Under the pieces are notes generated by a model. That model was not told the DNA's origin, searched no databases, and worked only from the letters and a program-made list of their open reading frames with translations. Positions 22,019 through 33,607 of a stretch of DNA of 64,000 nt are shown in pieces. Numbering within the stretch: position 1 is the first letter of the stretch; each line of letters begins with the position of its first letter. Made by a program: the position numbers and the translations under genes. This DNA comes from Rhyacophila brunnea (Eukaryota; Arthropoda; Insecta; Trichoptera; Rhyacophilidae), in NCBI GenBank assembly GCA_022495005.1, contig JAGYXB010001793.1, positions 1,674,001-1,738,000 of the forward strand, written 5' to 3'.

Positions 22019-22893
22019 ATTTCAATTTCAATTTCAATTTATTTATTTTTAACATATTGTGGACATTACAAATTATAAGTCTAAGACGTTCACAACATGA
22101 CATTTAGAAACAAAGAAATATAAAACAGTATTACATAAAAAAGAGATAGATCAGTATAGAGATAGATACCTAGTATATTATTAAACAGTAGCAATATGTA
22201 CATACACAAAATATAAATTAGATATGTACAAGGAAGTACACCGGATGAGTTAAGCAGACCTTATTTTAAGAATTTATAAAACAACGTCCACCTATACTCA
22301 TCCTCACGTAGGTGGGATATATCAACACCCGAAGAAATTTCATTGAACATAGTTATCGCCCTCCCAATTGGCATTACCAGTGGCAGGTTGGTTCTGCACC
22401 TTGGGAGAATAAACAACTGATGTTCTCTATTTCTAAGATAGTTATCAGGGACATACAGATCAACACTGCCCAGAATGGCAGAGTTCTCATTTATACCGCG
22501 TATAAGTCGAAAAAAATACATAGCTAAATAAAGATTTCTTCTAAATTGCAGAATGCAGTATGTAAGCATGCCTAAGAGAAAGTCAGTTGGATAAAGCCAC
22601 GGATAGTATCCATACAACCTTAAGTAAAGGAGTCTCAATAATTTTTTCTGAACCCTCTCCACCATAAGGCCATACTTCTACTGATGCGGTGCCCAAACAA
22701 TAGACCCACTCTCAAGTCTGCTTCGAACCAAAGAATTAAATAAAAGTTTTAATACCGTAACATCCGAAAAGAACCGGGAAGTACGCATGACGAAGCCCAA
22801 CATTTTAAGCGCCTTGTTACAACTGGTAACTATATGACTTATAAATGTCAGTTTACTTTAAAACGTAATGCCAAGATCCTTTACAGATGATAT
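22019..22893 (-). pseudogene. LINE-A 3' portion, longest copy
   Basis: Minus strand: ISSVKDLGITF, ALKMLGFVMRTSRFFSDVTV, LVRSRLESGSIVWAPHQ, then RVQKKLLRLLYLRLYGYYPW and an open stretch to FLK at 22,261 (134 codons). In-frame TAA and TAG interrupt the upstream part. The 3' end on this strand is (TTGAAA)n, seen as ttcaatttcaatttcaattt at 22,021-22,040. The 'KDLGV...H' and 'R.RLE...W.P' blocks place it after the RT palm in Jockey/CR1-group LINEs; exact clade undetermined. It served as reference for reading the other LINE-A pieces. Confidence 0.82.
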
Positions 22894-24330
22894 TCGTGAC
22901 AGAACTCTGCATCATCGAGTGATGCATCGAGTATTGGAAAAACAACATCCTTGAGGCTCTGGTATATAACGTTTCAATGTGAGCGCATTTATTCGTTACG
23001 ACACAGTTTACTGAGAGAATAATTTCACGAGTTGACAATATATTCACAATCTTTTTCAAAAACTATTACTTACCTATCTTAAAGTGCCTGTATACGTGTA
23101 TGAATTTACTAGTTATCGCGATAATAACTGTTTACACGTAAAAGTGCTGACTGTCTCGCCATTCTCATTCTTGAAGCGTAAGCGAAACACGTTTTTGTCA
23201 TTGTATGGTGCTATTTGATAGTTTGTGAAAATTTGTTAACATCAAAATGCTCTGCGCGGTGTAGTTCATATTTTTTCGACAGGTTCGCCACTATCGTTAT
23301 ACTGCTTAGGCGCAGATATCGCACAAGTTTCAATTATCGAGTGAAAATTCAGAAGCACCTGAACTTTTTTGATCCATGAATGAAATCTTGCAACTTGCAC
23401 GATAATAATATAATATTGTGTTTACACGTGCATTTTCTTATTAGGATACGTTAATATTACGCACTGTCAGCAGTAAATCCATGTACGTGTAAACGGGTCA
23501 ATATTTAAGTAATTTTTATGTTAATATGAACTGTAGTGTCTTCTTGTGAACTTATAGTTATAGAAAGTTATGGTTTTTGTAACCATTTTAATATTCACTA
23601 ACCAATGCAGTAATCGGCTCACCGCTGAGTGAGATGTACATAATTTTGTGCAACGGTTAACGTAAACTCGAAAACGTGTGACAGTGTGTTGAACGGTTTT
23701 AAAAGCAGCTTTCAAATATTCATCTCAATTAATTTCACTAATATTGGAACCGAAGATACTCAAATCTTCCACTTTTGACAGGATTATAGAAACAAAATTT
23801 AAAGCGACTGCTACTAATAATGACCACATAAAGGTAATATAGGTACGCTGTGTGTAGAAATGAGTTTTTTTGTGTTTTTTATTCTGCACATTGACGCCAT
23901 ATATGATAAGAATAATAATTATAATACTGGATAAATTAAACGTTTGTACTTTTAACTAAATTTTTCTATAGCTATATTTATTCTTGGATAATACAATAAC
24001 TAAACTGAGCTAATAACTAAATAAATACATGGTAAAATTAGCTACCGCTAGAAGATAATGTAGTATAGAAAGAAATTAATATGTAACACACGTTGTAACA
24101 AATAAAATTTATTTTACAAAAATATCCTCACTTATCCATAATTTATTTGCATTTCAATATTCTTTTGACTCACGGGCCAAACTCATAAAAATATTCGGGC
24201 CAAGGATTTAAAAATAGTGTTTATTGCTTCTAGTCAAAACTAATATACTTACATTTATTTGCATATCCTTCGACATGTTGTAATGAAATTTCTAAATCAT
24301 TTTATGATCTTTTTCAACCGGGGTCGAAGA
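22894..24330. other. AT-rich spacer
   Basis: No supported gene or repeat. Confidence 0.4.
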
Positions 24331-24405
24331 AGGCTCTAACTCCCTCCACTCTTCTCGGTCCCTAATTCTAACTAAATGAGTTCGCCTATCCAGTGGGTTT
24401 TTGGC

Positions 24406-24530
24406 GACCCTGTTGGCGCTTAGTGCCCCTTGGGCATGGCCCCCACAGTTTGAAGCGGGCTCCCAGACCGGGATCTTTGGTAGGCCCCCCTACCTGTTAC
24501 TAAGATTAAAGGCAGTATGGCGCTCTACAG
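24406..24530 (-). repeat. GC-rich repeat 'gggcccgcc' family, copy 3
   Basis: Reverse complement reads aacaggtaggggggcctacc, then aagatcccggtctgggagcc and ctgtgggggccatgccc, matching the 3' parts of the 14.65 and 15.63 kb copies. Confidence 0.6.
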
Positions 24531-25630
24531 TAACTTTTTTCCAAATGGTAGGTATTTGAGGTTATTAGATAGCATATTTTTTACCGATTTTTAGTATTTT
24601 TTAATACATTCACTTAAAATTATTGAATTTTCGAGTATCGTTTTATCGACTTTTTACGATTAGGGTCAATACACCCTCCACCACCAGCCGTGTCTGTACA
24701 GCCGTGGATTATGCACGGCCGCCTTACACAGCGCTGTATTGCGAAATAATGTATATTTAATTGCTCACATTTCGTCCCGAACGGAGCCGCACGGGACCGA
24801 TTATTTGCAACCATGCACCTAATGTGTGTATGTCTTACTTCTCTGGTTGACCCACCACGCCGGGCCCCTACCAACCTTGGGCCCCTAGGCTAGAGCCCTG
24901 ACAGCCGCCCCCTTGGGTACCACTGTATGATTGCATTTGTCAATGGCTGTATTAACTCCATTCAAATCGAGATGAGGACGTCGAGATGTGTACATTTTTT
25001 TTATTATTTCCGTATTTCATGCAGATGAAGTGACGGGCGATCCCTAGTTGAGAATATAATAATTTTATTCTATTGATTAACAATACATGCCATGCGATTT
25101 TTCTTATCATGATGCACGTATTGTAGATTTTTTAGCGTTTAACAAAATCTGTATTCCAAAATTCGCACCTAGTCATTTTTCGGTCAGATTGATTCATTAG
25201 TTGGGTACCTACTCAAAAACCTCAAAAATTTAAGTATACACAGGAAAATTTTAACAAAGAAAATGTTTAAGCATCGGTTTGGTAAAAATTTAAATGATTT
25301 TATCAAACGTTGTATGAATACAAAAAAAAATAATCGTGAATATATTATTATTCTCAACAAATTGAAAGAGTGGATTCAAAAAATACACATCCAAAAGGTA
25401 GAATTTCAATTTATCATTACGCGAAAAATCAATACACGCCGATGGAATTTTTCGTAAACGAAATATTATTTTGTTTAGTGCTTTTAGAAGCCTTTTAAAA
25501 TCAGTACATTTTTGTTTTATAACTTTAAACAGAAGAGAAAAAATAATACGCAAACAAAAAATTAGCAAATAATTTTACATGATGATAACAACCAATATAG
25601 TTTTTGTTAATAAATATATTAATTAAAAAG
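24531..25630. other. No gene; GC-richer patch 24,660-24,920
   Basis: The GC-richer patch contains ccgggcccctacc and ttgggcccctaggctagagc and could be another decayed GC-rich repeat. The frames here are unrecognised. Confidence 0.35.
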
Positions 25631-25634
25631 TTTT

Positions 25635-26484
25635 ATGTTTTCTTTGTCTGGTATAATATTGAGTAGGGTAACGGAGATAAAAGATTTGGGTGTATTGTAT
25701 GATGCAAAGTTCACTTTCAATCAGCATATTCTTGACATCAGTACTAGATCTAGCAAAATGCTTGATTTTGTAATGAGGGTTTCAAAATCATTCGAAAACG
25801 TCCGAGTGCTACGTACATTATACGTATCATTTGTGTTGAGTATTCTTGAATATGCCAGCATTATTTGGAGTCCTAATAGGTGCATCCACACAATTAAGTT
25901 AGATCGAGTCCACAATAGATTTCTTAGATTTCTCTACTTAAGAACATACGGGTTCTTTCCTTATGATAATGACAATAAAATGAATTTCCCGACTCGTTTT
26001 CTTCTGGGTATGCTATCAATGCAATCCCTGTCTACCCGAAGAGTGATTATTCTTTTAAAGCATTTCTTTTTACTTCTTCGTGGGTTCATTTACAATCCGT
26101 ATATACTGGCAAATATTAATTTTCATGTTCTCACCAATATCACTCGTAGCTCCACGGTCTTCAAGATACCTCGTCGCAGGACAGACGTTATGTTTCACGA
26201 TGCTGTGTATCGTGCAATTAGCTTATTTGATGGCACCACAAAGGTTGATTTGTTTTTTATTAACTATATAATGTTTGTGGACGTATTAAATAGGCTAAAT
26301 TTATAATTGTATAAATTATCATATTTCATTAATATTTACACATGCTGTCTTTATATTGTTATTTGTAATTAATATATTTTTATACATTTGTATTTATTAT
26401 GTATTATGGCGCATTGGCCAATAGCTGTAATGCCGTAATACTCTTTTTATAAATAAATAAATAAATAAAATAAATAAATAAATA
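25635..26484 (+). pseudogene. LINE-A-related 3' portion with open frame
   Basis: A 223-codon open frame reads VTEIKDLGVLYDAKFTFNQH, SSKMLDFVMRVSKSFENVRV, VLSILEYASIIWSPNR, LDRVHNRFLRFLYLRTYGFF and ends LNRLNL. It is the segment downstream of the RT palm of a Jockey/CR1-group LINE, related to LINE-A but clearly another family. A 3' UTR of about 170 bp ends in an (AAATA)n-like tail at 26,450-26,484. 5'-truncated: the catalytic YADD part is absent. The frame has no internal stop, so this copy is comparatively recent. Confidence 0.8.
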
Positions 26485-26504
26485 ATTTATAACTCTCTTT
26501 TATA

Positions 26505-26735
26505 GTGTTAACTGTCAATTTATTATGGAAATATGTACAACATTGTATTAACTATTAAAATTATTAATTTAATTTATTAAAACGCAAATTTTTATTGTAC
26601 TTATTTTATTCTACTTATATTAATTAATATCTGGACCTTAATTAATAAAAGCGGAATAAGTACGACGAAAATTTGCGTTTTGTTAAATTAAATTTATAAA
26701 ACAAAGCATATCCACCAAGATTTGACAGTTAGCAC
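26505..26735. repeat. Palindromic element
   Basis: Arms of about 60 bp (26,568-26,628 and 26,638-26,700) are inverted copies around 'tctggacc', containing cgcaaatttttattgtac versus gtacgacgaaaatttgcg. Outer gttaactgtcaa and ttgacagttagc also pair. The arm motif 'ctggtccaga...aataagtac' recurs at 58.24 and 62.01 kb. Confidence 0.7.
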
Positions 26736-26774
26736 AATAAAATAAATAATTAATAATCAAAAAGAATACAATAC

Positions 26775-27130
26775 AGCCAGTGCTCACCTACGCATCAGAA
26801 ACCTGGACATTAACTCTGCGAAATGAACGAGCCCTGAACATCTTTGAAAGAAAAATTCTCCGCCGTATATATGGACCAATCAGGGATGGCACCAATTGGA
26901 GGAGAAGATTTATAATGCTGAGCTCTACTACTACTAATTCCATTTTTTTTAATATTCTTCTGGACCGGTGTTGTCCGCTTTGAACTGGAACAATTACAAT
27001 ACAAAACCCACCTAATCATTGTATTTATTGAACATTTATTGAACAACACACAGAATGCTATCCAAATATTCGAAAACAAAAGACTTCGGGTGGTGAGGTG
27101 GCTGATCCGTAAGAATGCAGATCTCTGTAA
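26775..27130 (+). pseudogene. LINE C-terminal relic
   Basis: Frame reads VLTYASETWTLTLRNERALN, IFERKILRRIYGPIRDG and NWRRRF, the conserved post-palm block of RTE/CR1-like LINEs. After a frameshift, KRLRVVRWLIRKNADLC at about 27,080 fits the usual 'RLRW.GH' segment. Dead fragment. Confidence 0.75.
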
Positions 27131-27719
27131 ATAATTTAAGTCCATTGTAGCCAATCTCTTGAGAGCGCGTAGACTCAGCTGATGTACCAGTCACGTTATT
27201 AAATAATATGGTTTTAAAGCTCTTTACAAAGTTTATGAAGAAACCCCTGTCGGCACTCGGCAATGGGCGGATAACGTTAACCGGATGTATACCACAAATG
27301 CGTTTACGCGCTCTACACATGCAAAGGCCGGCCATATAACATGAGCGTGTATACACGCTGTACTTTAGCCGGCTCTCACATCAAAACTCGTCTCGTGTGC
27401 CGCACAGCCATAAAACAAACCTTCCGCGAATTGAGATTCAGTGTTGCTTGTGAAGACCGTTCACATCTACCTAGCGACAATCGCGCGTAGTCTTCGAAAC
27501 GTATAGATATTTGAATGTGGTAATCGGCAAGCCGGTATAGGAATGACCAATTCGTATGTGTTTGTATGTGATTTCGACTAGGAGCTCGAGAAGGATGCAA
27601 CTTGTCGATTGCAACAGCAGATGTTTTTTTCAAACGAAACAGTCGCATTCGTGTGCAGTATAATAATATATAACCGATTGATAGCTATAGCGATAGCTTA
27701 AGTAAGTAAAAAATTAGTT
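27131..27719. other. GC-richer unassigned stretch
   Basis: Two minus frames (106 and 90 codons) overlap here. I see no domain in either, and the codon pattern is unconvincing. No identity assigned. Confidence 0.35.
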
Positions 27720-28085
27720 ACTACATCTTTTTGTCATGATTTTACCAAGGCTTTAACTGCATCTTGCTGTCGTATCGCCTCTTCTCTTCTAGAAGGGGAT
27801 CCGCCGATCAGGTCCTCACTCCAATTCTGTTAAAGAACTTTACAATTTAGCCAAGCTCTTCTGTCTTATTCTCCGCCAGGGCACCTTTTAATTCGTCAAC
27901 ATTCTTAAAGATATCAGCAATTCGCAGCTGTGCATTGTATTGATTGCTTGTACCGATAAATGTACAATGTCCTCCAAAACATCACATTCATCGCAAAGCT
28001 GCGAATCGGTTCTTCACACGAGGATATCACATCTTTTACCCATTGTGTGTGACCTGTTCTTAGCCTCAGTATCTGCATCTTTTAC
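27720..28085 (-). pseudogene. LINE tail relic (RxGHT...CxxC type)
   Basis: Across two minus frames: ILRLRTGHTQWVKDVISSCE, then SQLCDECDVLEDIVHL and LAKL further down. This is the order 'RTGHT ... CxxC ... H' found after RNase H or the RT C-terminus in I/R1/Jockey-type LINEs. At least one frameshift is needed at about 28,000. Confidence 0.5.
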
Positions 28086-28684
28086 TATCCATAGATTGAT
28101 GAATTAATATTATATTATTATAAATATCAAGACAACTCAGTCAGAAGTTTGTTTGTTGCAATATCCATTACTAATAATATTATATTAAAAGTTATAAATA
28201 GATAGAGTATTTGGAAATATTAAATTTTCAATATAATATGATTGCATAAAAGAATCCTCTTAAAAGATCCATGAATAAAAAATATCTACATAGTTACCTA
28301 CAATGTTCTTACTCAATAAAACATATTCCTTTTCCCACTCGATAAATATTTATAAAGTCATTGTAAACAGATCTAGAAAGAAATTCTGAAAGTTTTCTTA
28401 GTAATTTATTGAATGTACTCTAAGCCTACTTGTTGTATTATTGGAAAAACTTTTCTTGCAAGTATTCAGTTACCTATACCTATACTACTTTCTGAAAATA
28501 ACACTTAACAAAATATTTTCTTCAAGGCAATAATATTATTATTAAAGTGTATAAACTTAAGACTAAAGTTAAATGTACTCTTTGGATAATCAAAAAAATA
28601 TTTTAAAGATATCATAAGTATGTTTAAGGTATAAAATATATGAATAATTTAAAGGTGACATCGATGACAATGTATTGCGTTGAC
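28086..28684. other. AT-rich spacer
   Basis: Nothing recognised. Confidence 0.45.
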
Positions 28685-29035
28685 TTCATTTTCTTTTTAA
28701 ATATTTTCATCAAATGTCAGAAAAGGTTATCGAAGTTAGTACGTAATTCTTATGGTATAAAAATGAACCTAAAGAAAGCAAAATTATTAACAGTATCAAA
28801 AATAGCGACAATACCAACAAAACTTATGTTGTTAACAGCGAACATGGGTCAATGAGAAATGGGATCAGTCTCAGGAAATAAGAAAACAGAATTCAAATCG
28901 TATTGCGTGCCTTTCTCAAAATGAGACGCCTCCATAGCAATCTAGGCTAGCCTAGTTCTGAGACTGCGTATTATGGTTCGTCATTATGTTCTCTCAATCA
29001 TTTTTTATACTATAGTATGAAGATATGTCACGCAT
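28685..29035 (+). pseudogene. LINE palm/post-palm relic
   Basis: Reads LVRNSYGIKMNLKKAKLLTV then, after frameshifts, AFLKMRRL, HSNLG and RHYVLSIIFYTIV, matching the order 'YGL.IN.KKTK.M', 'AF.KMR', 'R.YV.SILLYG' of RTE/CR1-like LINEs. Several indels. Confidence 0.5.
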
Positions 29036-29245
29036 CCTCATTTTTTTTTGTACTGACCGGGTGAAAATAATGTTGACGTTCTCAATCGAATAGGTAATGC
29101 CACGAAGCTCTACGTAGTATTAAAATCAGAAAACTATAGTAGGTACCACATTATGAAAGGACAATAGTACAGCACTCTCCAACTTGTAATACAAGAAAAG
29201 ATCAACGGAAAGCATTGCAGAGAACGACGCAGCATTTCATAGCAA

Positions 29246-29690
29246 GGGCGGACGTGCTCAGCGTGGGTCAAAATGGAGCTTTTTTCTATTTTCAAAGCAT
29301 GACCCTGGACATACCTTAAACGTTGTAGATAATCTATTTATATAATTGCCTTAAGCCTTAAAAGAAGCCTTATTATCTTTTATATTTATTTTAAACATTT
29401 GACGACTGCATAAAGTATTTTTATTACATAAAATAGTATTCTTTTAAACCCCTCGCTCTAATGTTTTAGAATATAGTTATATTTCAATACATAACTGTGC
29501 AGTGGTGTTAAGAGTTTTTACATTTATTAATCTTTAAACGCATTTATAAAACCATCAGTATAATTTAAATCGGCATTATTATAGTGAAATATTTACGATA
29601 AAAAATTATATTGATAATCTCTGTGATCCTAAATTTGACAAGAATTAGGCATTTTATTATTCAAAGAATGGGCAAGATTAACACATTATT
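29246..29690. repeat. Dispersed repeat D1, copy 2
   Basis: Same orientation as the 9.29 kb copy (gggcggacgtgctcagcgtg ...). It has a small duplication-like insertion near 29,346 and an 8-base deletion near 29,400 relative to copy 1. Confidence 0.85.
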
Positions 29691-29756
29691 ACCGTTTAAA
29701 AAAACGGTTAGGTACATGTTCAAACACGCGCGTTAACATCATTTTTTCTCCAGAAA

Positions 29757-30007
29757 AATAATTAATGGAGTTAACTAATGAGATATTAGTCTTTAATAAT
29801 ACTCTTACATGGTACCTACTTTTATAACATTATTTTAAATAAAATACACATATAAATACATAGGTATATATTATATTAGGTGAGTTATATATATTATATC
29901 AAGGGAGCTTATATGTGTATTTTTTTTTAAATAATGTTATAAAAGTTGGTACCATGTAAGAATATTATTAAAGACTAATATCTCATTAGTTAACTCCGTT
30001 AATTATT
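29757..30007. repeat. Hairpin element with arms of about 98 bp
   Basis: 29,757-29,854 (aattaatggagttaactaat ...) is inverted at 29,910-30,007 with few mismatches. The loop of about 55 bases is itself AT-rich and partly self-complementary. A MITE or foldback is the simplest reading. No TSD was fixed. Confidence 0.85.
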
Positions 30008-30014
30008 CTTCTTA

Positions 30015-30475
30015 GAATTGATGATTTACACCTCTTGAGTGTAGTATTTTTATTGTTTATAAAGAATAATGACCTATTATTAGATTTGACGATTTATTAT
30101 AATAATATACTATCCAATGTATTGTTATTAATAAGATAGGGTTTTTACTAATTAGGTTTTTACTGACAATTCAACTATTCATAATTTGTTGTATTTTTTC
30201 TCTTTTTTTGTAACCTCTGACTAGATAGGTAGGTAATGGAGTTTTTACCAACTCTATTGTATTGATTTACTATCTAAGGTAGAGTTAAGAGTTTTCGTTG
30301 TCAGTGTGTGTTTGCCTTTGGTGAGTGTACATGACGTTTGAAGATGCCGAACGGCGAAACCCGAGTCGCGAAAAACGACTTAAATGGAATAGTACAGAGC
30401 TTGAATCCATTAGAATTTAAATTCAAATTCCATCAAGTACCTTCGGTCGAAAGTATTAATATTTTAATAACTACA
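30015..30475 (+). mobile_element. Penelope-like pLTR piece, plus orientation
   Basis: Contains the block gataggtaggtaatggagtt, then tcagtgtgtgtttgcctttg, the hammerhead-like motif and ccatcaagtaccttcggtcg. The 72-codon frame through it reads MPNGETRVAKNDL..., the same phase as the other copies; this may be a by-product of ribozyme conservation. Confidence 0.65.
30322..30382 (+). ncRNA. Hammerhead-ribozyme-like motif, diverged copy
   Basis: TGAGT...TTGAAGA, stem II GCC-GAAC-GGC, GAAA (30356-30359), CCCGAG, TC, GC, ACTTA. Stem I and stem II are intact, but the first core C is T and stem III is weakened. Confidence 0.55.
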
Positions 30476-31412
30476 TTTGAACAGCAAGCAGGAAGCAAGG
30501 CTGATGTTTTTCGAAAGATAATAATTATTAGTCTGCCAGTTTATAGATATCTGTAAGCCTGGTAATCATTTACATTCAGTCTGCCTCAAGTAACATAGTA
30601 CTGAGCCGATGCAAACTCCAAAAACTATAAATAATATAGGTACCGTTTTGTTTTACGCAAATACTATGCAAAAACAGTTTTATGAATATGAAAAAAGTTT
30701 TCGAATTATTTAATACGTGAAAGAACAAGAGAAATAATATTAGATTTAGAGGAAGATACTCTAGATTTAAATAAAAACGTTACTTGTAGACGTAATATGG
30801 GAATATATTATCGCTAAACGGTTGCGGTAAAACTGAACTATAGTCATATTAATAGTGTGAGTAGAAAAATTACTATGTTCAAATAATATATTGAGCTACT
30901 AGTAATTTTTTTTACAACTCATTTGAAATTAAAAGCTTAAATATACGTAGGTATATATTATAAAATAAAACGTTGTGTTTAGTCTACCTTTGATGTAAAA
31001 AAGCTCCACTTTTTATGGAAATTTATTCTAATCGCCCCCTATAGAGCCTAAATGTTCAAAGTGTAAGGAGAGAACGGTACAATAAGGCCTACATCCTGTG
31101 ACACGATCCTCGTAAGGCTTTGAAAGGGCAAAGCCTCTTTCCGTCAATGATTTATCCCATCTACAAGGTCACAATTAAGGCGTCTTACCCCCTCAACCCC
31201 TTTCTAGTGACCCCTGCACACTCCGACAGGCAATTTATTTAGACCTTCCTAATTAACTTAAGTCATTTTTATCTTACACTGAATCCGACGAAATTTGGAG
31301 GAGTACTTACAATTAATGTAATTGATGCTTTGACTGTCGATTCTTGTCAGAGATTTATGATAAATAATATCGTTAGTAGGTACTACGATTTATTCGTGGC
31401 ATAGTAATGTTT
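30476..31412. other. AT-rich spacer
   Basis: No gene. 31,030-31,210 is GC-richer with pyrimidine runs, unassigned. Confidence 0.4.
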
Positions 31413-31416
31413 AACC

Positions 31417-32470
31417 TATGGTTGGCGAACCTTTTTATGTACGCGTGCCAAAATTTCCCAAATATTATTTTTCGACTGTCTGACGTGCCGAGCAATTTTT
31501 GAAATTATATTTCTTTGGGCGCGTTTGGTAAATCAGATCAGAGTGTTTTTTTAGCGTGTGACGTGTAACACATAATTTATTTTTTTACATGAAAAAAAAC
31601 GCACTCTATTGGATTCGAACCACCGATTGTTCGGTTATCAACCAAACGCACTATGATACTGCAATCGTGACGATTATACAGCATAATATTATAAATTAGA
31701 ATTGTTCCGTTGCCTAGGCAGCGAATTTATTATTGTCGACCATTTTCAATTCTTTACGTAAACAAACGATTAAACGTCAGTTAGTAATATAAGTTAAAGT
31801 GTATAGAAATAAACCAACGGCGTTCCAATAAGCGGTCCTTTTTCTTGAGTGTGTAATTTAATACGATAATTAAGAGCAGGTCAAAGAATCATAAGCTTTG
31901 TTTTTGTTTTGTTACGCCAAAGAAGTATAACTTCTAACGCGCGTACATAAGTACACACACCGATTTTTTTATACAAAAATTGGTTCTATTTAAAAAAAAA
32001 ACAATAAGAATTACAATTAAGTTCTTGAGATTCTCTTTCAATGTATAAACCTAAGCCATCTTTTATCTCTTTGAATAGTTTTTTTCCTTGCTTTCAAATT
32101 TTTTAAAGATATCGTGGGAGCATTTTTTTTAACCACGCTTTTTTCATAATATATTGCCCATAACTGAACGGTTTTCCATTTTCACTGTCTGCGAGAATTA
32201 CTACTTATAGATCCACCAAGTTTTTTATATCTTATTTGGTATAGCCATTATTGTAGGCAGCAATGAAATTGTTTGTTGGTGTATTATTTAGTTCGTTTTT
32301 TTAAGCACAAATTCAGACCAAAAATTTCTTCGATCAGATGAGGCATTCTTTCTCTTCAGTGGTCTCAAGCATTGTAAATCAATCAAAATCAGAGGTTCGC
32401 GGTGCGGCGTTCTCCGCCGCCTGATAATATTCGACAATATTAGGTATGTATGACGCTTAAATCCTAAAAG
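31417..32470 (-). mobile_element. hAT-type relic hosting a TIR element
   Basis: The left edge ggttggcgaacctttttatg is a typical hAT terminus of the 'CAGTGGTTGGCGAACC' kind. 32,280-32,470 is the reverse complement of the hAT-like segment at 6.83-7.06 kb (gcggcgttctccgccgcc; catctgatcgaag). The TIR element at 31,501-31,934 lies inside. No transposase frame remains. Confidence 0.45.
31501..31934. mobile_element. TIR element (MITE) with internal tRNA-like segment, copy 2
   Basis: Left end gaaattatatttctttgggc and right end acgccaaagaagtataactt. It is collinear with copy 1 at 20.93 kb but shorter: the A-box half of the tRNA-like segment and about 50 bp near 31,780 are missing. The B box ggttcgaatcc (minus) remains at about 31,612. 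Confidence 0.75.
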
Positions 32471-32589
32471 ATAAAGCTATCTGTGAGTGGGAAGAAACGA
32501 TGATAGCATTTATGGTTGTATATAGCTTAACGTTTCACTCAATTCTTGTACTCCTAGCAGACCAGCAATGCTGGCAGCATTTTTTAATT

Positions 32590-32826
32590 TTTCCGACCAT
32601 GACCTATCCTAATAAGATCATATATGGGCCTCCACAGAGTGAAGGTTTGTATTAACAGATTTTGTTTTTACGAGAAATGGATGTCAGCCACTTGTTCAAC
32701 CTATTGCTTCCATACTCTGACTGACACACAAATTGAAAAATAATATGTGTACTTGTCAGACCCAGAATTCGAACCTGGGACCTACGATACTATAGGTTGA
32801 CGCTTATGCCACGCGGCCATCGTGGA
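32590..32826 (-). repeat. tRNA-derived SINE, family S1
   Basis: On the minus strand: head with ccacgatggccgcgtggc, B box ggttcgaattc, then the body 'acacatattatttttcaa', 'agtggctgacatccatttct' and 'tctgtggaggcccatat', ending in an A-rich tail (t-run at 32,581-32,592 on the plus strand). Confidence 0.82.
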
Positions 32827-33360
32827 AGTTTACAATCATAATAATAAACTTTTTATATCAAACTACAATTATCTTTGTTAAATAAATACCTCTCCCTAAG
32901 TCTCCATATACTTATCTGAATAACTTAATAGTTTGCAACTATTTAGTACCGATAACTACTACTTAAACTTGGTAATCTATAAAATGAAAACCTCTTTAGT
33001 GAATGTCTCTAATAATCGCACCTGTATTTCATACTACAATTTTCCTTATATCTTGATATGCTTAGCAACACAATACTGCCACTACACAATATAATATATT
33101 ATGAGTTAATGCTTGGTTTATCCTGTTTATTATGTTTATATTAATTTGAGTTTTGTTTACACACTTCTATTGCTAGTGAAGTTTTGATTTCTAAAGGTTA
33201 GCAGATGAGTAGTTTATGATAAGGTTTAATATTATAATGTTGAATAATTTCGAATAACGTACCTATACGTTTACCGTGTAATAACCATTTGCTATATTGA
33301 TTTTTTCACGTACATTAGAGGTTATGACTGATAATTACATCATTAATTAAATAGTTAATC
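32827..33360. other. AT-rich spacer between two S1 SINEs
   Basis: No gene. The two flanking SINE copies face in opposite directions. Confidence 0.45.
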
Positions 33361-33607
33361 GCCCACGGTGGTCGCGCGGCTTAAGCTTTAGAATATAACG
33401 CCGTGGGTCCCAGGTTCGAGTCCTGGGTCTGGCAAGTACACATATTGTTTTTCAATTTGTGTCTCAGTCAGGGTATGCACCTAATAGGTTGCGCAAGTGG
33501 CTGACATCCATTTCTCGTAAAAAACAAAATCTGTTAATACAAACCTCTACTCTGTGGAGGCCCATATGATCCTATTAGGATCGGACATGATCGGAATGAA
33601 AAAAATA
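33361..33607 (+). repeat. tRNA-derived SINE, family S1, reference copy
   Basis: The tRNA-like head spans 33,361-33,433: gcccacggtggtcgcgcggc (A-box side) and B box ggttcgagtcc at 33,413-33,423. The body follows with aagtacacatattgtttttc, aagtggctgacatccatttc, tgtggaggcccatatgatcc, and a short A-rich tail gaatgaaaaaaataaa. This is a SINE and not a tRNA gene: the body is shared with four other copies in the window. Confidence 0.85.

Noticed and set aside
27036..27648. Two minus frames of 106 and 90 codons as a host gene
   Set aside because: No domain or convincing codon pattern; the first overlaps a plus-strand LINE relic.
33361..33433. Possible functional tRNA gene
   Set aside because: The tRNA-like head continues into a body shared with four other dispersed copies, so it is a SINE.
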